Position numbers and translations under genes: made by a program. The notes under the pieces were generated by a model. The model saw only the letters and a program-made list of their open reading frames with translations, did no database searches and was not told the origin of the DNA. Source: an uncultured Lysobacterales bacterium (GTDB taxonomy: Bacteria > Pseudomonadota > Gammaproteobacteria > Xanthomonadales > SZUA-36). Taken from it: a stretch of 8,264 bases of DNA. This document shows positions 1 to 5,851 of the stretch, in pieces. The stretch spans positions 1 to 8,264 of the forward strand of contig CALKKN010000107.1 of assembly GCA_937995275.1 (NCBI GenBank), given 5' to 3'. Numbering within the stretch: the stretch's first letter is position 1; every line of letters begins with the position of its first letter.

Positions 1-87
1 GAGAAGTTCGAGATCGACGCCGGCTACGTGGACGCGCACCTGGAAGAACTCGCGGGCAACGAGGACCTGAGCCGCTACATCCTCTAA
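1..87 (+). CDS. hslU: HslU (ClpY) ATPase subunit of the HslUV protease, C-terminal 28 residues
   Basis: Only the last 28 codons and the TAA stop are inside the window; the 5' end lies outside. The frame reads EKFEIDAGYVDAHLEELAGN followed by EDLSRYIL. This matches from memory the end of E. coli HslU, where IDA.YV..HL....ADEDLSRFIL is the last helix and tail. HslU is the AAA+ unfoldase that feeds substrates to the HslV peptidase in the cytoplasm. Its extreme C-terminal tail is known to insert into pockets on HslV and activate it, which explains why EDLSR.IL is so conserved. hslV would normally lie just upstream. The next gene converges on this one, so hslU is probably the last gene of its operon. 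The call rests on a short but very characteristic tail. Confidence 0.93.
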   Translation, partial: EKFEIDAGYVDAHLEELAGNEDLSRYIL

Positions 88-114
88 AAGCGCCTTCGGC
101 TCCCTGGTCGGCAG

Positions 115-132
115 ACGGGTTTGATAACCCGT
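115..132 (+). terminator. Small hairpin between convergent hslU and the CotH-like gene, possible terminator
   Basis: ACGGGTT (115-121), loop TGAT, AACCCGT (126-132) is a perfect 7-bp stem located 27 bases after the hslU stop. No clear T-tract follows on either strand, so it does not look like a strong intrinsic terminator. It could stop RNA polymerase weakly in both directions or protect the hslU 3' end. A second weaker GCCGC/GCGGC pairing sits just downstream, around 138-157. Confidence 0.4.
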
Positions 133-173
133 GCTGGCCGCTCGAGGGGTGGCGGCTTAGTGCAACAAGACGC

Positions 174-1289
174 CTACTTGGACTTGCCCCGGCATTGGGA
201 CGTAACGTCGGCTTTGAACTTTTGCGGATCCTTGATGATCTCGAAGAACTGGGCAAGGTACTTGTCCACGTCGCGGCGCGGCCCCGAATCCAGGCGCTCT
301 TCGGCGGCGACAACCGACATGATCGCGCCTTCCTTTTCGAGGTAAAGGTCACGCGCTTCGTCCAGCGTGTCGTTGTGCCAGCAATAACCGCGGAACAGGC
401 GCTGCGTCACTTTCCAGATCGGCAGCCCGTCCGGCGGAGCGGCATACTGGGCATCGACCAGGCCGGCGGAGTCGAAATCGTAGGGTACGGGGTAAACCCA
501 GTCGTCCGGACCCAGAGGCTCCGGCGCGATCAGCTTCACGTTATGGCAGCACTCCTCCGGATCGGGGCCCCTCAGCGAGGCCCAGTCCACGTTGCCGATC
601 ATGAACTGGAACAGGGAGAAGATGCTGCTGAGCTGGGGCTCCAGTCGGTTGTAATGAATATTGGGTGTTTTCAGTTTTTTCAGATCGTGGCGCTTTGCGA
701 CATCGCTGTCGTCCTCGATCAGGAACGCAAATCGGGGCTCGGCGGCGCGGTCGCGCTCGGAATCGTAATAAGTGACGCTCAGCGGCCGCACCCGGAAGCT
801 GTAGTCGGTCAATTGCCGGTACATCTCGTAAATGAGCATCTCGACAATGTAGTACTGCTCGTAGACGCCTCGTTCCTTGCAGTGGGTGACCATCTTCAGC
901 GATTTCTGGCCCCTGAAGGTCGTCCCCTTGACGTTCTCCTTCTCGAAACGGAGCTTGACCGGAGGAAAGTCGCAGAGTTCCTGGCGCTTGATGCCGCGGC
1001 GCTGGACCGTCAGGGGAAGCGACATGGAATTGCCGAGCTCATCCACGTACTCGATGGTGGCCGGATACGGATCCTGGTTCCTCTTCTTGCGCTCTATGTC
1101 TCTCCAGGGGGCGTTGATGGTGACCGCCAGTGTATCCTCGACATCGAACAATTTGGCTGGCTTGGGTGCGTCGGATTCCTGTGCTTGCGCAGCGACAATA
1201 CATTGAATCGCAACGACGAGGGCGAACGCAGCAAGATGCAGACTGCGCATGGCGGGCTTTCGCTGGAGGCAATCAGCAGAATTGGGCAT
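174..1289 (-). CDS. Exported CotH-kinase-like protein
   Basis: 371 residues. A signal peptide is visible: a basic stretch (R10, K11, R15), a hydrophobic core of about residues 19-33 and an AQA|Q signal peptidase I site near 36/37, so the mature protein is probably periplasmic or secreted. The body has the order of motifs I associate with CotH-type atypical kinases: VQRRGIKR (95-102, like the CotH R-RG-S-R segment), LKMV (131-134, candidate nucleotide-binding Lys), GNVDW (232-236, candidate catalytic Asp), HN (249-250) and PYDFDSAG (269-276, candidate metal-binding DFD). Six cysteines in the mature part could form disulfides. In known CotH proteins the domain phosphorylates spore-coat proteins; the substrate here is unknown. 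The start at 1289 has GGGAAAG upstream; an internal ATG at 1250 (residue 14) would give a more ordinary signal peptide. It converges with hslU. The family call is by motif pattern only. Confidence 0.62.
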   Translation of the reverse strand: MPNSADCLQRKPAMRSLHLAAFALVVAIQCIVAAQAQESDAPKPAKLFDVEDTLAVTINAPWRDIERKKRNQDPYPATIEYVDELGNSMSLPLTVQRRGIKRQELCDFPPVKLRFEKENVKGTTFRGQKSLKMVTHCKERGVYEQYYIVEMLIYEMYRQLTDYSFRVRPLSVTYYDSERDRAAEPRFAFLIEDDSDVAKRHDLKKLKTPNIHYNRLEPQLSSIFSLFQFMIGNVDWASLRGPDPEECCHNVKLIAPEPLGPDDWVYPVPYDFDSAGLVDAQYAAPPDGLPIWKVTQRLFRGYCWHNDTLDEARDLYLEKEGAIMSVVAAEERLDSGPRRDVDKYLAQFFEIIKDPQKFKADVTSQCRGKSK

Positions 1290-1607
1290 CGTTCTTTCCC
1301 GGAAATGGCCGGCTAGAGAAGTTTACATGGTATACCGTCTTCCATTATAGAGGGGCGGCGAAGAATCGGCGGCGAGGGGTGCCTGTGCCGACAGCCGGGT
1401 TCGAGAACCACCTGACAGGTATTGGGGCCGCTCAGACTTACTCGACACGTGTGCCAAACGGTGAGGTTGCGCCGAATCCCGGTGGCGGGCCCGCAGGAAT
1501 GCCGGTGCGTCTGTAGCCTGTTCATACGCTCTGCGGGTACCATAAGTTCGTGCCCCCGTAATGCTCGCTGCAGTGGGCTGAATCGCCAACGAGATGCAAT
1601 CGCCGCT
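1290..1607. other. Gene-free divergent region between the CotH-like gene and the methyltransferase
   Basis: I find no convincing gene in these 318 bases. It holds the minus-strand -10 box and the TCGCCGCC pair, the palindrome GGTATACC (1329-1336), the hairpin GGTTCGAGAACC (1398-1409) directly followed by ACCTGACAGGT (1410-1420), and GCGGGCCCGC near 1486-1495. No clear plus-strand promoter for the methyltransferase is visible. Open frames crossing the region on both strands have no recognisable protein content. Confidence 0.5.
1344..1349 (-). promoter_or_regulatory. Candidate -10 box for the CotH-like gene
   Basis: The minus strand reads TATAAT, a perfect sigma-70 -10 hexamer, about 55 bases before the start codon at 1289. 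A recognisable -35 box is missing at the 17-bp spacing (the hexamer there reads CCGCCG). Two copies of TCGCCGCC (plus-strand 1354-1361 and 1368-1375), 14 bp apart, lie in the spacer and -35 region and could be an activator or repressor site. The -10 match is sequence-based; promoter activity is inferred. Confidence 0.45.
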
Positions 1608-2228
1608 ATGGGTTTTTGCGACACATATATCATGCCAAGGCTCGTACATTTTACCTGCGGGCTCGAACCCACCATGAAACAGCGTCAGAAAGTCGTTCCC
1701 CGGGCGTCTGGCGACGTGCTCGAAATCGGGATCGGATCCGGCCTGAATATCCCCTACTACGACAGCAGCCGGGTCAGACACCTGTGGGGCCTGGACCCTT
1801 CACCCGAAATGTGGTCGATCGCACGCCCAAACGCGGACCGGTCTGACCTGGATGTCGAGTATCTGCAATCGGGGGCAGAGTCGATTCCGCTGGAAGACGC
1901 TGCGGCCGACACGGTAGTGATGACTTATACGCTTTGTACCATACCGGACCCGGAGCGGGCCCTGGCCGAAATCCGGCGGGTGCTCAAGCCCCGGGGGAAA
2001 CTGCTGTTCTGCGAGCATGGCCGGGCGCCCGACCGCGGCGTCCGGCGCTGGCAGGACCGGCTGAATTCAGTGTGGGGAAAACTGAGCGGCGGCTGCAACC
2101 TGAATCGGCCGATATCCGACCTACTCGAGGACGCCGGTTTTCACTCCCGGGATCTGCAGATGATGTACATCCCGGGCTGGAGGCCCGCCTGTTTCAATTA
2201 CTGGGGGAGCGCCGAGTATCATCACTGA
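1608..2228 (+). CDS. Class I SAM-dependent methyltransferase, METTL7/UbiE-like
   Basis: 206 residues, a full-length small Rossmann methyltransferase. Motif I is VLEIGIGSG (37-45), the acidic residue of motif II is D63 in LWGLDPS, and the segment GAESIPLEDAAADTVVMTYT followed by LCTIPDP (89-114) is the usual post-II/motif IV region. RRVLKPRGKLLFCEHG (123-138) is the UbiE-type strand pair. The C-terminal part, with EHG, GGCNLNRPI and NYWGSAEY, resembles the METTL7 (TMT1) family, whose animal members methylate thiols; bacterial members have unassigned substrates. I chose the ATG at 1608 because homologues I recall begin MGFYD..ILPRL, and MGFCDTYIMPRL fits. The frame is open back to 1422, but that extension does not look like protein. 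No good Shine-Dalgarno precedes 1608. The last 35 bases overlap the 3' end of the convergent mocA-like gene, yet they encode the conserved tail. Confidence 0.85.
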   Translation: MGFCDTYIMPRLVHFTCGLEPTMKQRQKVVPRASGDVLEIGIGSGLNIPYYDSSRVRHLWGLDPSPEMWSIARPNADRSDLDVEYLQSGAESIPLEDAAADTVVMTYTLCTIPDPERALAEIRRVLKPRGKLLFCEHGRAPDRGVRRWQDRLNSVWGKLSGGCNLNRPISDLLEDAGFHSRDLQMMYIPGWRPACFNYWGSAEYHH

Positions 2229-2826
2229 GGCGATCGAGATCCTCGGGGCGATCCAGGTCGAAGGCCGCGTTTTCCATCTGGACGAATTCCACGATATCCA
2301 TGTGGCGGTCGATCAACTGCCGTGCACCGCGCCCTGGTTGTATGCCCTTTAATTCCGGTATTAATTTTCTTGGAAATATCACGGGAGGCCCGGAAATAAA
2401 GGCTTCTCTTTCATCCCAGCATGCGACGTATATGCGTGATATATCAGCTTTCCAGGCATTGAACAGGCGGCACAGGTCAGCCTCGCCGAGGCGCCACTGG
2501 TCGCACACCATCACCAGGACACCATCAACACCCGGCGGCATGTTCCGGGCTCCGCAGTTGATCGAACCGCCCATACCCTGCTCCCAGTCGCCGTTGTACA
2601 CGATGCCGACTTGCAGGTCCTCGAGTTCCGCCTCGACCAGGTCGGCATTGCACCCGGTGACGACGGTGATGTAGTCCAGATCCAGGTCCAGCAGCAGGCG
2701 CGCCACCCTTCTGACGAGCGCCTCGCCGTCGATGCGCACCAACTGCTTCGACTGGCCCAGCCGGGTCGACGGCCCGGCCGCCAGCAGCACGGAGCCAAGG
2801 ATTACTTTCCTGTATTCGTCAGTCAT
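2194..2826 (-). CDS. MocA-like molybdenum cofactor nucleotidyltransferase
   Basis: 210 residues, one MobA-like NTP-transferase fold. LLAAGPSTRLGQSKQL (14-29) is the signature LAAGxSxRxGxxKQL nucleotide-binding loop. YNGDWEQGMGGSI (77-89), VMVCDQ with the metal-binding D109, GPPVIF (146-151), GRGARQL (165-171) and FDLDRPEDL (189-197) follow in the order seen in MocA. MocA transfers CMP from CTP to molybdopterin to make the cytosine dinucleotide form used by xanthine-dehydrogenase-type enzymes; the pairing with XdhC supports this over the GMP-transferring MobA. The start at 2826 shares one base with the xdhC stop (TGATG), indicating translational coupling. The stop lies inside the 3' end of the convergent methyltransferase. 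Other members of this fold use different acceptors, so substrate specificity is inferred. Confidence 0.85.
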   Translation of the reverse strand: MTDEYRKVILGSVLLAAGPSTRLGQSKQLVRIDGEALVRRVARLLLDLDLDYITVVTGCNADLVEAELEDLQVGIVYNGDWEQGMGGSINCGARNMPPGVDGVLVMVCDQWRLGEADLCRLFNAWKADISRIYVACWDEREAFISGPPVIFPRKLIPELKGIQPGRGARQLIDRHMDIVEFVQMENAAFDLDRPEDLDRLSDDTRRSPSN

Positions 2827-3917
2827 CAATCTGTCTCGTCCGTCAGGCTGGCGCCGGTCCGCCCGTTCAGCACGGCGTGTATTTCGGCGGCCGCGGCCAG
2901 CGCGATCGCGCTCGGCAACTCGGCCCCGATGTCCAGCCCGATCGGCCCGTAGACGGTCCGGCCGCGACACTCCGCGAGTTCCCTCAGGCGGTCGCGGCGT
3001 GCGCGAGGACCGAGCACCCCGATATAGGGTAGCTCGTATCGGGCCAGTTGTCCCAGGTAGGCGCGGTCGTTCTCGAGATGATGGCTCATGATCACGGCCG
3101 CATCCAGCGTCGTCAGGTCGAACTTCTCGGATAGCCCCTCCGGCCGCCCCTGCAGCACCGTGCAGCCTGCCGGGAACCGCTCCGCCCGGGCGAACGCGGG
3201 CCGATGGTCCGTGATCACGACATCCCAGTCCAGTTCCGCCAGTAGCCGGGCCATCGGCACCGCGTCCGGGCCGGCGCCGCAGATCAGCACGCGCGTGGGT
3301 GCCGGGATGTGAATGACGATCGACTCCGCCTGGTTGTCCGCCCCGAAGCGAACAGGCCGGCAGCGCCAGTCCGGCCAGTGCTCCGCCATCCGCTTCAGAA
3401 TGTCGACCAACTCGGGTTCGCCAACTGATATATCACTGGAATCGAACAACCCCCAGGCGCCCGCCGGAACCTGCCCGTCTGATTGGGTCACCAGCGCCAG
3501 CAGCACCGCGCGCCGCGCTTTGTGCGAGGCCGCCAAATGCCCGAGGAGGCCGAAATCGGGCTTCGGCTCCAATCGCTGGAGCAGCAGGTGGATGACGCCG
3601 TCGCAGCCCAAACCGAGGTTCCAGACCAATTCTTCGTCGGCGTGCATGTCGTAGGTTACGAGGCCGGGCGCACCGCTCTCGAATACCCGCTCTGCGTGGA
3701 GCAGCAGGTCGCCTTCCAGGCAACCTCCGGATATCAAGCCGGCGTACTCACCACGGCGGCTGATCAACATCATCGCCCCGGGCTTCCGATAGGTCGAACC
3801 CGCAGTCGCGATGATGGTGGCAAGAACCAGCGACTCCTCATCCCGGTGAGCGTGATAGAAGTCCAGCAGAGCGTGCGTCCCGAGGTGCATCCGGCGATCC
3901 GGTTTCCAAAACCGCAT
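2826..3917 (-). CDS. XdhC/CoxI-family molybdenum cofactor maturation protein
   Basis: 363 residues with both usual domains. The N-terminal XdhC_CoxI part has GSTYRKPGAMM (40-50), SGGCLEGD (63-70) and LGCDG (103-107). The C-terminal Rossmann part has CGAGPDAVPMARLLAELDWD (213-232), MSHHLENDRAYL (277-288), GVLGPRARRDRL (300-311) and GPIGLDIGAELPSAIALA (324-341). XdhC proteins bind molybdenum cofactor, protect it during sulfuration and deliver it to xanthine dehydrogenase-type molybdohydroxylases in the cytoplasm. I chose ATG 3917 because it begins just before the conserved domain and leaves a 102-bp divergent gap to the decarboxylase; the frame runs on to an ATG at 4130, but that would overlap the decarboxylase coding region by 111 bases. 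An ATG at 3890 is also possible. It is the first gene of a two-gene unit with the mocA-like gene. No molybdoenzyme is in the window. Confidence 0.9.
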   Translation of the reverse strand: MRFWKPDRRMHLGTHALLDFYHAHRDEESLVLATIIATAGSTYRKPGAMMLISRRGEYAGLISGGCLEGDLLLHAERVFESGAPGLVTYDMHADEELVWNLGLGCDGVIHLLLQRLEPKPDFGLLGHLAASHKARRAVLLALVTQSDGQVPAGAWGLFDSSDISVGEPELVDILKRMAEHWPDWRCRPVRFGADNQAESIVIHIPAPTRVLICGAGPDAVPMARLLAELDWDVVITDHRPAFARAERFPAGCTVLQGRPEGLSEKFDLTTLDAAVIMSHHLENDRAYLGQLARYELPYIGVLGPRARRDRLRELAECRGRTVYGPIGLDIGAELPSAIALAAAAEIHAVLNGRTGASLTDETD

Positions 3918-3955
3918 GATAACCCGGCCCGGGTCGGGATGGAGCCTCACCGCGC

Positions 3956-3984
3956 TTGGTTGAAACGGCAGGAGCCGCGATAAT
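3956..3984 (+). promoter_or_regulatory. Candidate sigma-70 promoter for the decarboxylase
   Basis: TTGGTT (3956-3961) and GATAAT (3979-3984) are separated by 17 bases, which predicts a transcription start about 30 bases before the ATG at 4020. The -10 matches the consensus at five of six positions; the -35 keeps only the TTG core. A nearby TTGAAA (3960-3965) is closer to the -35 consensus but is only 13 bases from the -10. No equally good promoter was seen for the divergent xdhC. Confidence 0.4.
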
Positions 3985-4010
3985 TCCGCCTGGCCCACCC
4001 CGACTGCGCT

Positions 4011-4014
4011 GGAG
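4011..4014 (+). promoter_or_regulatory. Shine-Dalgarno of the decarboxylase
   Basis: GGAG lies five bases before the ATG at 4020 and fixes this start. The frame has no better upstream start, and the N-terminus MEHPDRFETLDPENWDEMRR reads as ordinary protein. Confidence 0.7.
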
Positions 4015-4019
4015 TTGTC

Positions 4020-5495
4020 ATGGAACACCCCGACCGTTTCGAGACCCTGGACCCGGAAAACTGGGATGAAATGCGCCGCCTCGCGCATCGTATCGTCGAC
4101 GACGCGCTGGATTACATCCGCACTGCGCACGATCGGCCGGCCTGGCGGCCCGTCCCCGCGGCGATCTCCCAGCGTCTGGAGCAGGCGGCGCCCAGAGGGC
4201 CGTCAGACCCGGCCGAAGTGTACGAGGAATTCAGGCGGGATATCCTGCCCTACCCGATGAACACGGCGCATCCGCGCTTCTGGGCCTGGTACATGGGCAG
4301 CGGCACCGTTATCGGCGCACTGGCCGACCTGCTGGCATCGGCCCTGAATCCGAACCTGGGCGGAGGCAACCACGTTGCGCCGCTGGTGGAAAAACAGGTC
4401 ATCGGCTGGGTCCGCGAGATGGTCGGGTTCCCGGCCGATTCCAGCGGGCTGCTGACCAGCGGGGGATCGATGGCCAACTTCACGGCCCTGACCGTCGCCC
4501 GCAACACCAACGCCGGCTACGACGTGCGGCACACCGGCGTGGCCGCGGCGCCCGGCCCGCTGACGGCCTATGCGTCGACGGAGGTCCACAGCTGTAATCC
4601 GAAGGCCATAGAGACCCTGGGGCTGGGCAGCGGCGGCCTGCGGCTGATCCCGGTGCGGGACGACTACACGCTGGATCTGGAAGCGCTCCGGCGCCGGGTA
4701 GCGAGCGATCGCGCCGAAGGCTGCATCCCCTTCTGCGTGATCGCCACGGCAGGCACGATCAACACCGGCGCCGTCGATGACATGGACGCGATCGCCGACT
4801 TCTGTTCGAGCGAAGGCCTGTGGTTCCACGTCGACGGCGCCATCGGCGCGGTCGCGGTGCTGGCCGACAACGTGCGCGACCAGTTGGCGGGCATGGAACG
4901 GGCCGACTCGATCGCGCTCGACCTGCACAAGTGGATGCACATTCCCTTCGAGGCGGGGTGCGTCATCGTTCGCGACCGTGCCGCACACCGTGACGCATTC
5001 GCCCTCGTGCCGGAGTACCTGCAGCGCGAGGCCGACGGCCGCGGCATGGCATCCGGCCGCCTGTGGTTCAGCGATTACGGCCTGCAACTGACACGCCAGT
5101 TCCGGGCACTCAAGGTCTGGATGTCCATCAAGGAACACGGGCTCGATCGGTTCGGCCGCATGATCGCCCGCAACGTGGAACAGGCCGCCTACCTGGGAGA
5201 CCTGATCGAGGCTGCCGACCAGCTGGAACTCACCGCGCCCATCGGGCTGGACATCGTCTGCTTTCGCTTCAATCCGGGCGGACTCGACGTCGAATCGCTG
5301 AACCGGCTCAATCAGGACATCCTGGTGGAACTCCAGGAGAGCGGCGTGGCGGCCCCGTCGTACACGACGCTGAACGGGAGCTATTGCCTGCGCGTGGCCA
5401 TTTCGAACCACCGCAGCCGCCTCGAGGACTTCGACCTGCTGGTTCGGGAAGTCCGGCGCATCGGCCGCCAACTGGCTGGAGCCGACTCGCTGTAG
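4020..5495 (+). CDS. PLP-dependent group II amino acid decarboxylase (aromatic decarboxylase-like)
   Basis: 491 residues, the usual length for the family. Landmarks align well with animal aromatic-L-amino-acid decarboxylase: LLTSGGSMANFTAL (144-157, phosphate-binding), H190 in STEVHSCNPKA (ring-stacking His), ATAGTINTGAVDD with T246, D272 in FHVDGAIGA (pyridine-nitrogen Asp) and K304 in DLHKWMHIPF (Schiff-base Lys). Y333 in PEYLQR sits 29 residues after the Lys, the same distance as the catalytic-loop Tyr of the animal enzyme, so decarboxylation is favoured over the aldehyde-synthase reaction of Tyr-to-Phe variants. It would act as a cytoplasmic dimer releasing CO2 and an amine. The substrate cannot be read from sequence; aromatic amino acids, diaminobutyrate or acidic amino acids are all used in this superfamily. 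It is divergent from xdhC. Its TAG stop lies inside a REP repeat. Confidence 0.88.
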   Translation: MEHPDRFETLDPENWDEMRRLAHRIVDDALDYIRTAHDRPAWRPVPAAISQRLEQAAPRGPSDPAEVYEEFRRDILPYPMNTAHPRFWAWYMGSGTVIGALADLLASALNPNLGGGNHVAPLVEKQVIGWVREMVGFPADSSGLLTSGGSMANFTALTVARNTNAGYDVRHTGVAAAPGPLTAYASTEVHSCNPKAIETLGLGSGGLRLIPVRDDYTLDLEALRRRVASDRAEGCIPFCVIATAGTINTGAVDDMDAIADFCSSEGLWFHVDGAIGAVAVLADNVRDQLAGMERADSIALDLHKWMHIPFEAGCVIVRDRAAHRDAFALVPEYLQREADGRGMASGRLWFSDYGLQLTRQFRALKVWMSIKEHGLDRFGRMIARNVEQAAYLGDLIEAADQLELTAPIGLDIVCFRFNPGGLDVESLNRLNQDILVELQESGVAAPSYTTLNGSYCLRVAISNHRSRLEDFDLLVREVRRIGRQLAGADSL

Positions 5496-5514
5496 GAGCG
5501 GCTTCAGCCGCGAT
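5492..5514 (+). repeat. REP palindrome, left copy (GTAG type)
   Basis: It starts GTAGGA, followed by GCGGCTTCAGCCGC (5498-5511), an inverted repeat with a 6-bp stem around TC, and ends GAT. A GTAG tetranucleotide 5' of a short palindrome is the hallmark of REP elements handled by RAYT (TnpA_REP) proteins; related GTAGGAGCGGC repeats are common in Pseudomonas and Xanthomonadales by my recollection. The GTAG includes the TAG stop codon of the decarboxylase (5493-5495). Confidence 0.8.
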
Positions 5515-5536
5515 TGGTAATTCGTCGCTTCGAACC

Positions 5537-5644
5537 GGCAGCTATCGGGCAGGCCCTTCCAGGACACGCTCGAGCCATCCCTGGGCGCTCGGTAACTTGT
5601 TCCCGACAAGTTACGGTCCTGGAAGGGCCTGCCCGATAGCTGCC
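5537..5644 (+). repeat. 108-bp palindromic unit A
   Basis: Arms 5537-5565 and 5616-5644 are perfectly complementary over 29 bp. The 50-bp interior contains two more hairpins: CGAGC (5571-5575) with GCTCG (5587-5591), enclosing CATCCCTGGGC, and GTAACTTGT (5592-5600) with ACAAGTTAC (5606-5614), enclosing TCCCG. As RNA or extruded single-stranded DNA this would be a long stem ending in a three-way junction. It has no T-tract of a simple terminator. It is homologous to unit B in the opposite orientation. Confidence 0.92.
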
Positions 5645-5721
5645 TCCGCGGAGCGGTCGTCGCGCTGAATTGTGGCCCCAAGGCTGGTGCCGGGCTCGCG
5701 ATGTGATAGCCGTATCTTCGA

Positions 5722-5829
5722 GGTTGTTGTCGGGGAGGGCTGTCCAGAACTGTCGAGCTGTCGGGAACAGTCGACAAGCGCACAGGGATGTCTTGAGCGT
5801 GTTCTGGACAGCCCTCCCCGGCAGCAACC
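5722..5829 (-). repeat. 108-bp palindromic unit B, inverted relative of unit A
   Basis: Arms 5722-5750 and 5801-5829 pair over 29 bp with 27 Watson-Crick pairs and two T-G pairs (at 5727 and 5730), which would be G-U wobbles in plus-strand RNA. Read on the minus strand, the 50-bp interior begins ACGCTCAAGACATCCCTGTG and contains CTGT-TCCCG-ACAG, matching unit A in order and loop sequence. The first 26 interior bases match unit A at 22 positions. Its second hairpin pairs 8 to 10 bp with one bulged C. Confidence 0.92.
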
Positions 5830-5851
5830 GGGTCCGAAGCGATCACCCCCT

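Noticed and set aside
195..1316. Long plus-strand open frame (373 codons) opposite the CotH-like gene
   Set aside because: It is the mirror of a GC-rich minus-strand gene that has a signal peptide and motifs; its own translation shows no recognisable domain.
1396..1420. tRNA T-arm-like sequence GGGTTCGAGAACC
   Set aside because: The flanking bases do not form the 5-bp T-stem and no acceptor, D or anticodon arms are found around it.
3918..4130. Longer start for XdhC at 4130
   Set aside because: The extra 71 residues precede the conserved domain, would cover the decarboxylase promoter and overlap its first codons; ATG 3917 fits the family.
5040..5110. Possible Tyr-to-Phe change converting the decarboxylase into an aldehyde synthase (F350)
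   Set aside because: Counting from the PLP lysine, the catalytic-loop Tyr aligns with Y333 in PEYLQR, 29 residues after K304 as in the animal enzyme, so the Tyr is present.
5537..5829. CRISPR array
   Set aside because: The repeats are two long inverted palindromes in opposite orientation, not short direct repeats with regular unique spacers, and no cas gene is present.
4203..5846. 547-codon minus-strand open frame opposite the decarboxylase
   Set aside because: It runs through the decarboxylase gene and the palindromic repeats; the translation is rich in His, Arg and Gln with no domain, typical of an antisense frame in high-GC DNA.
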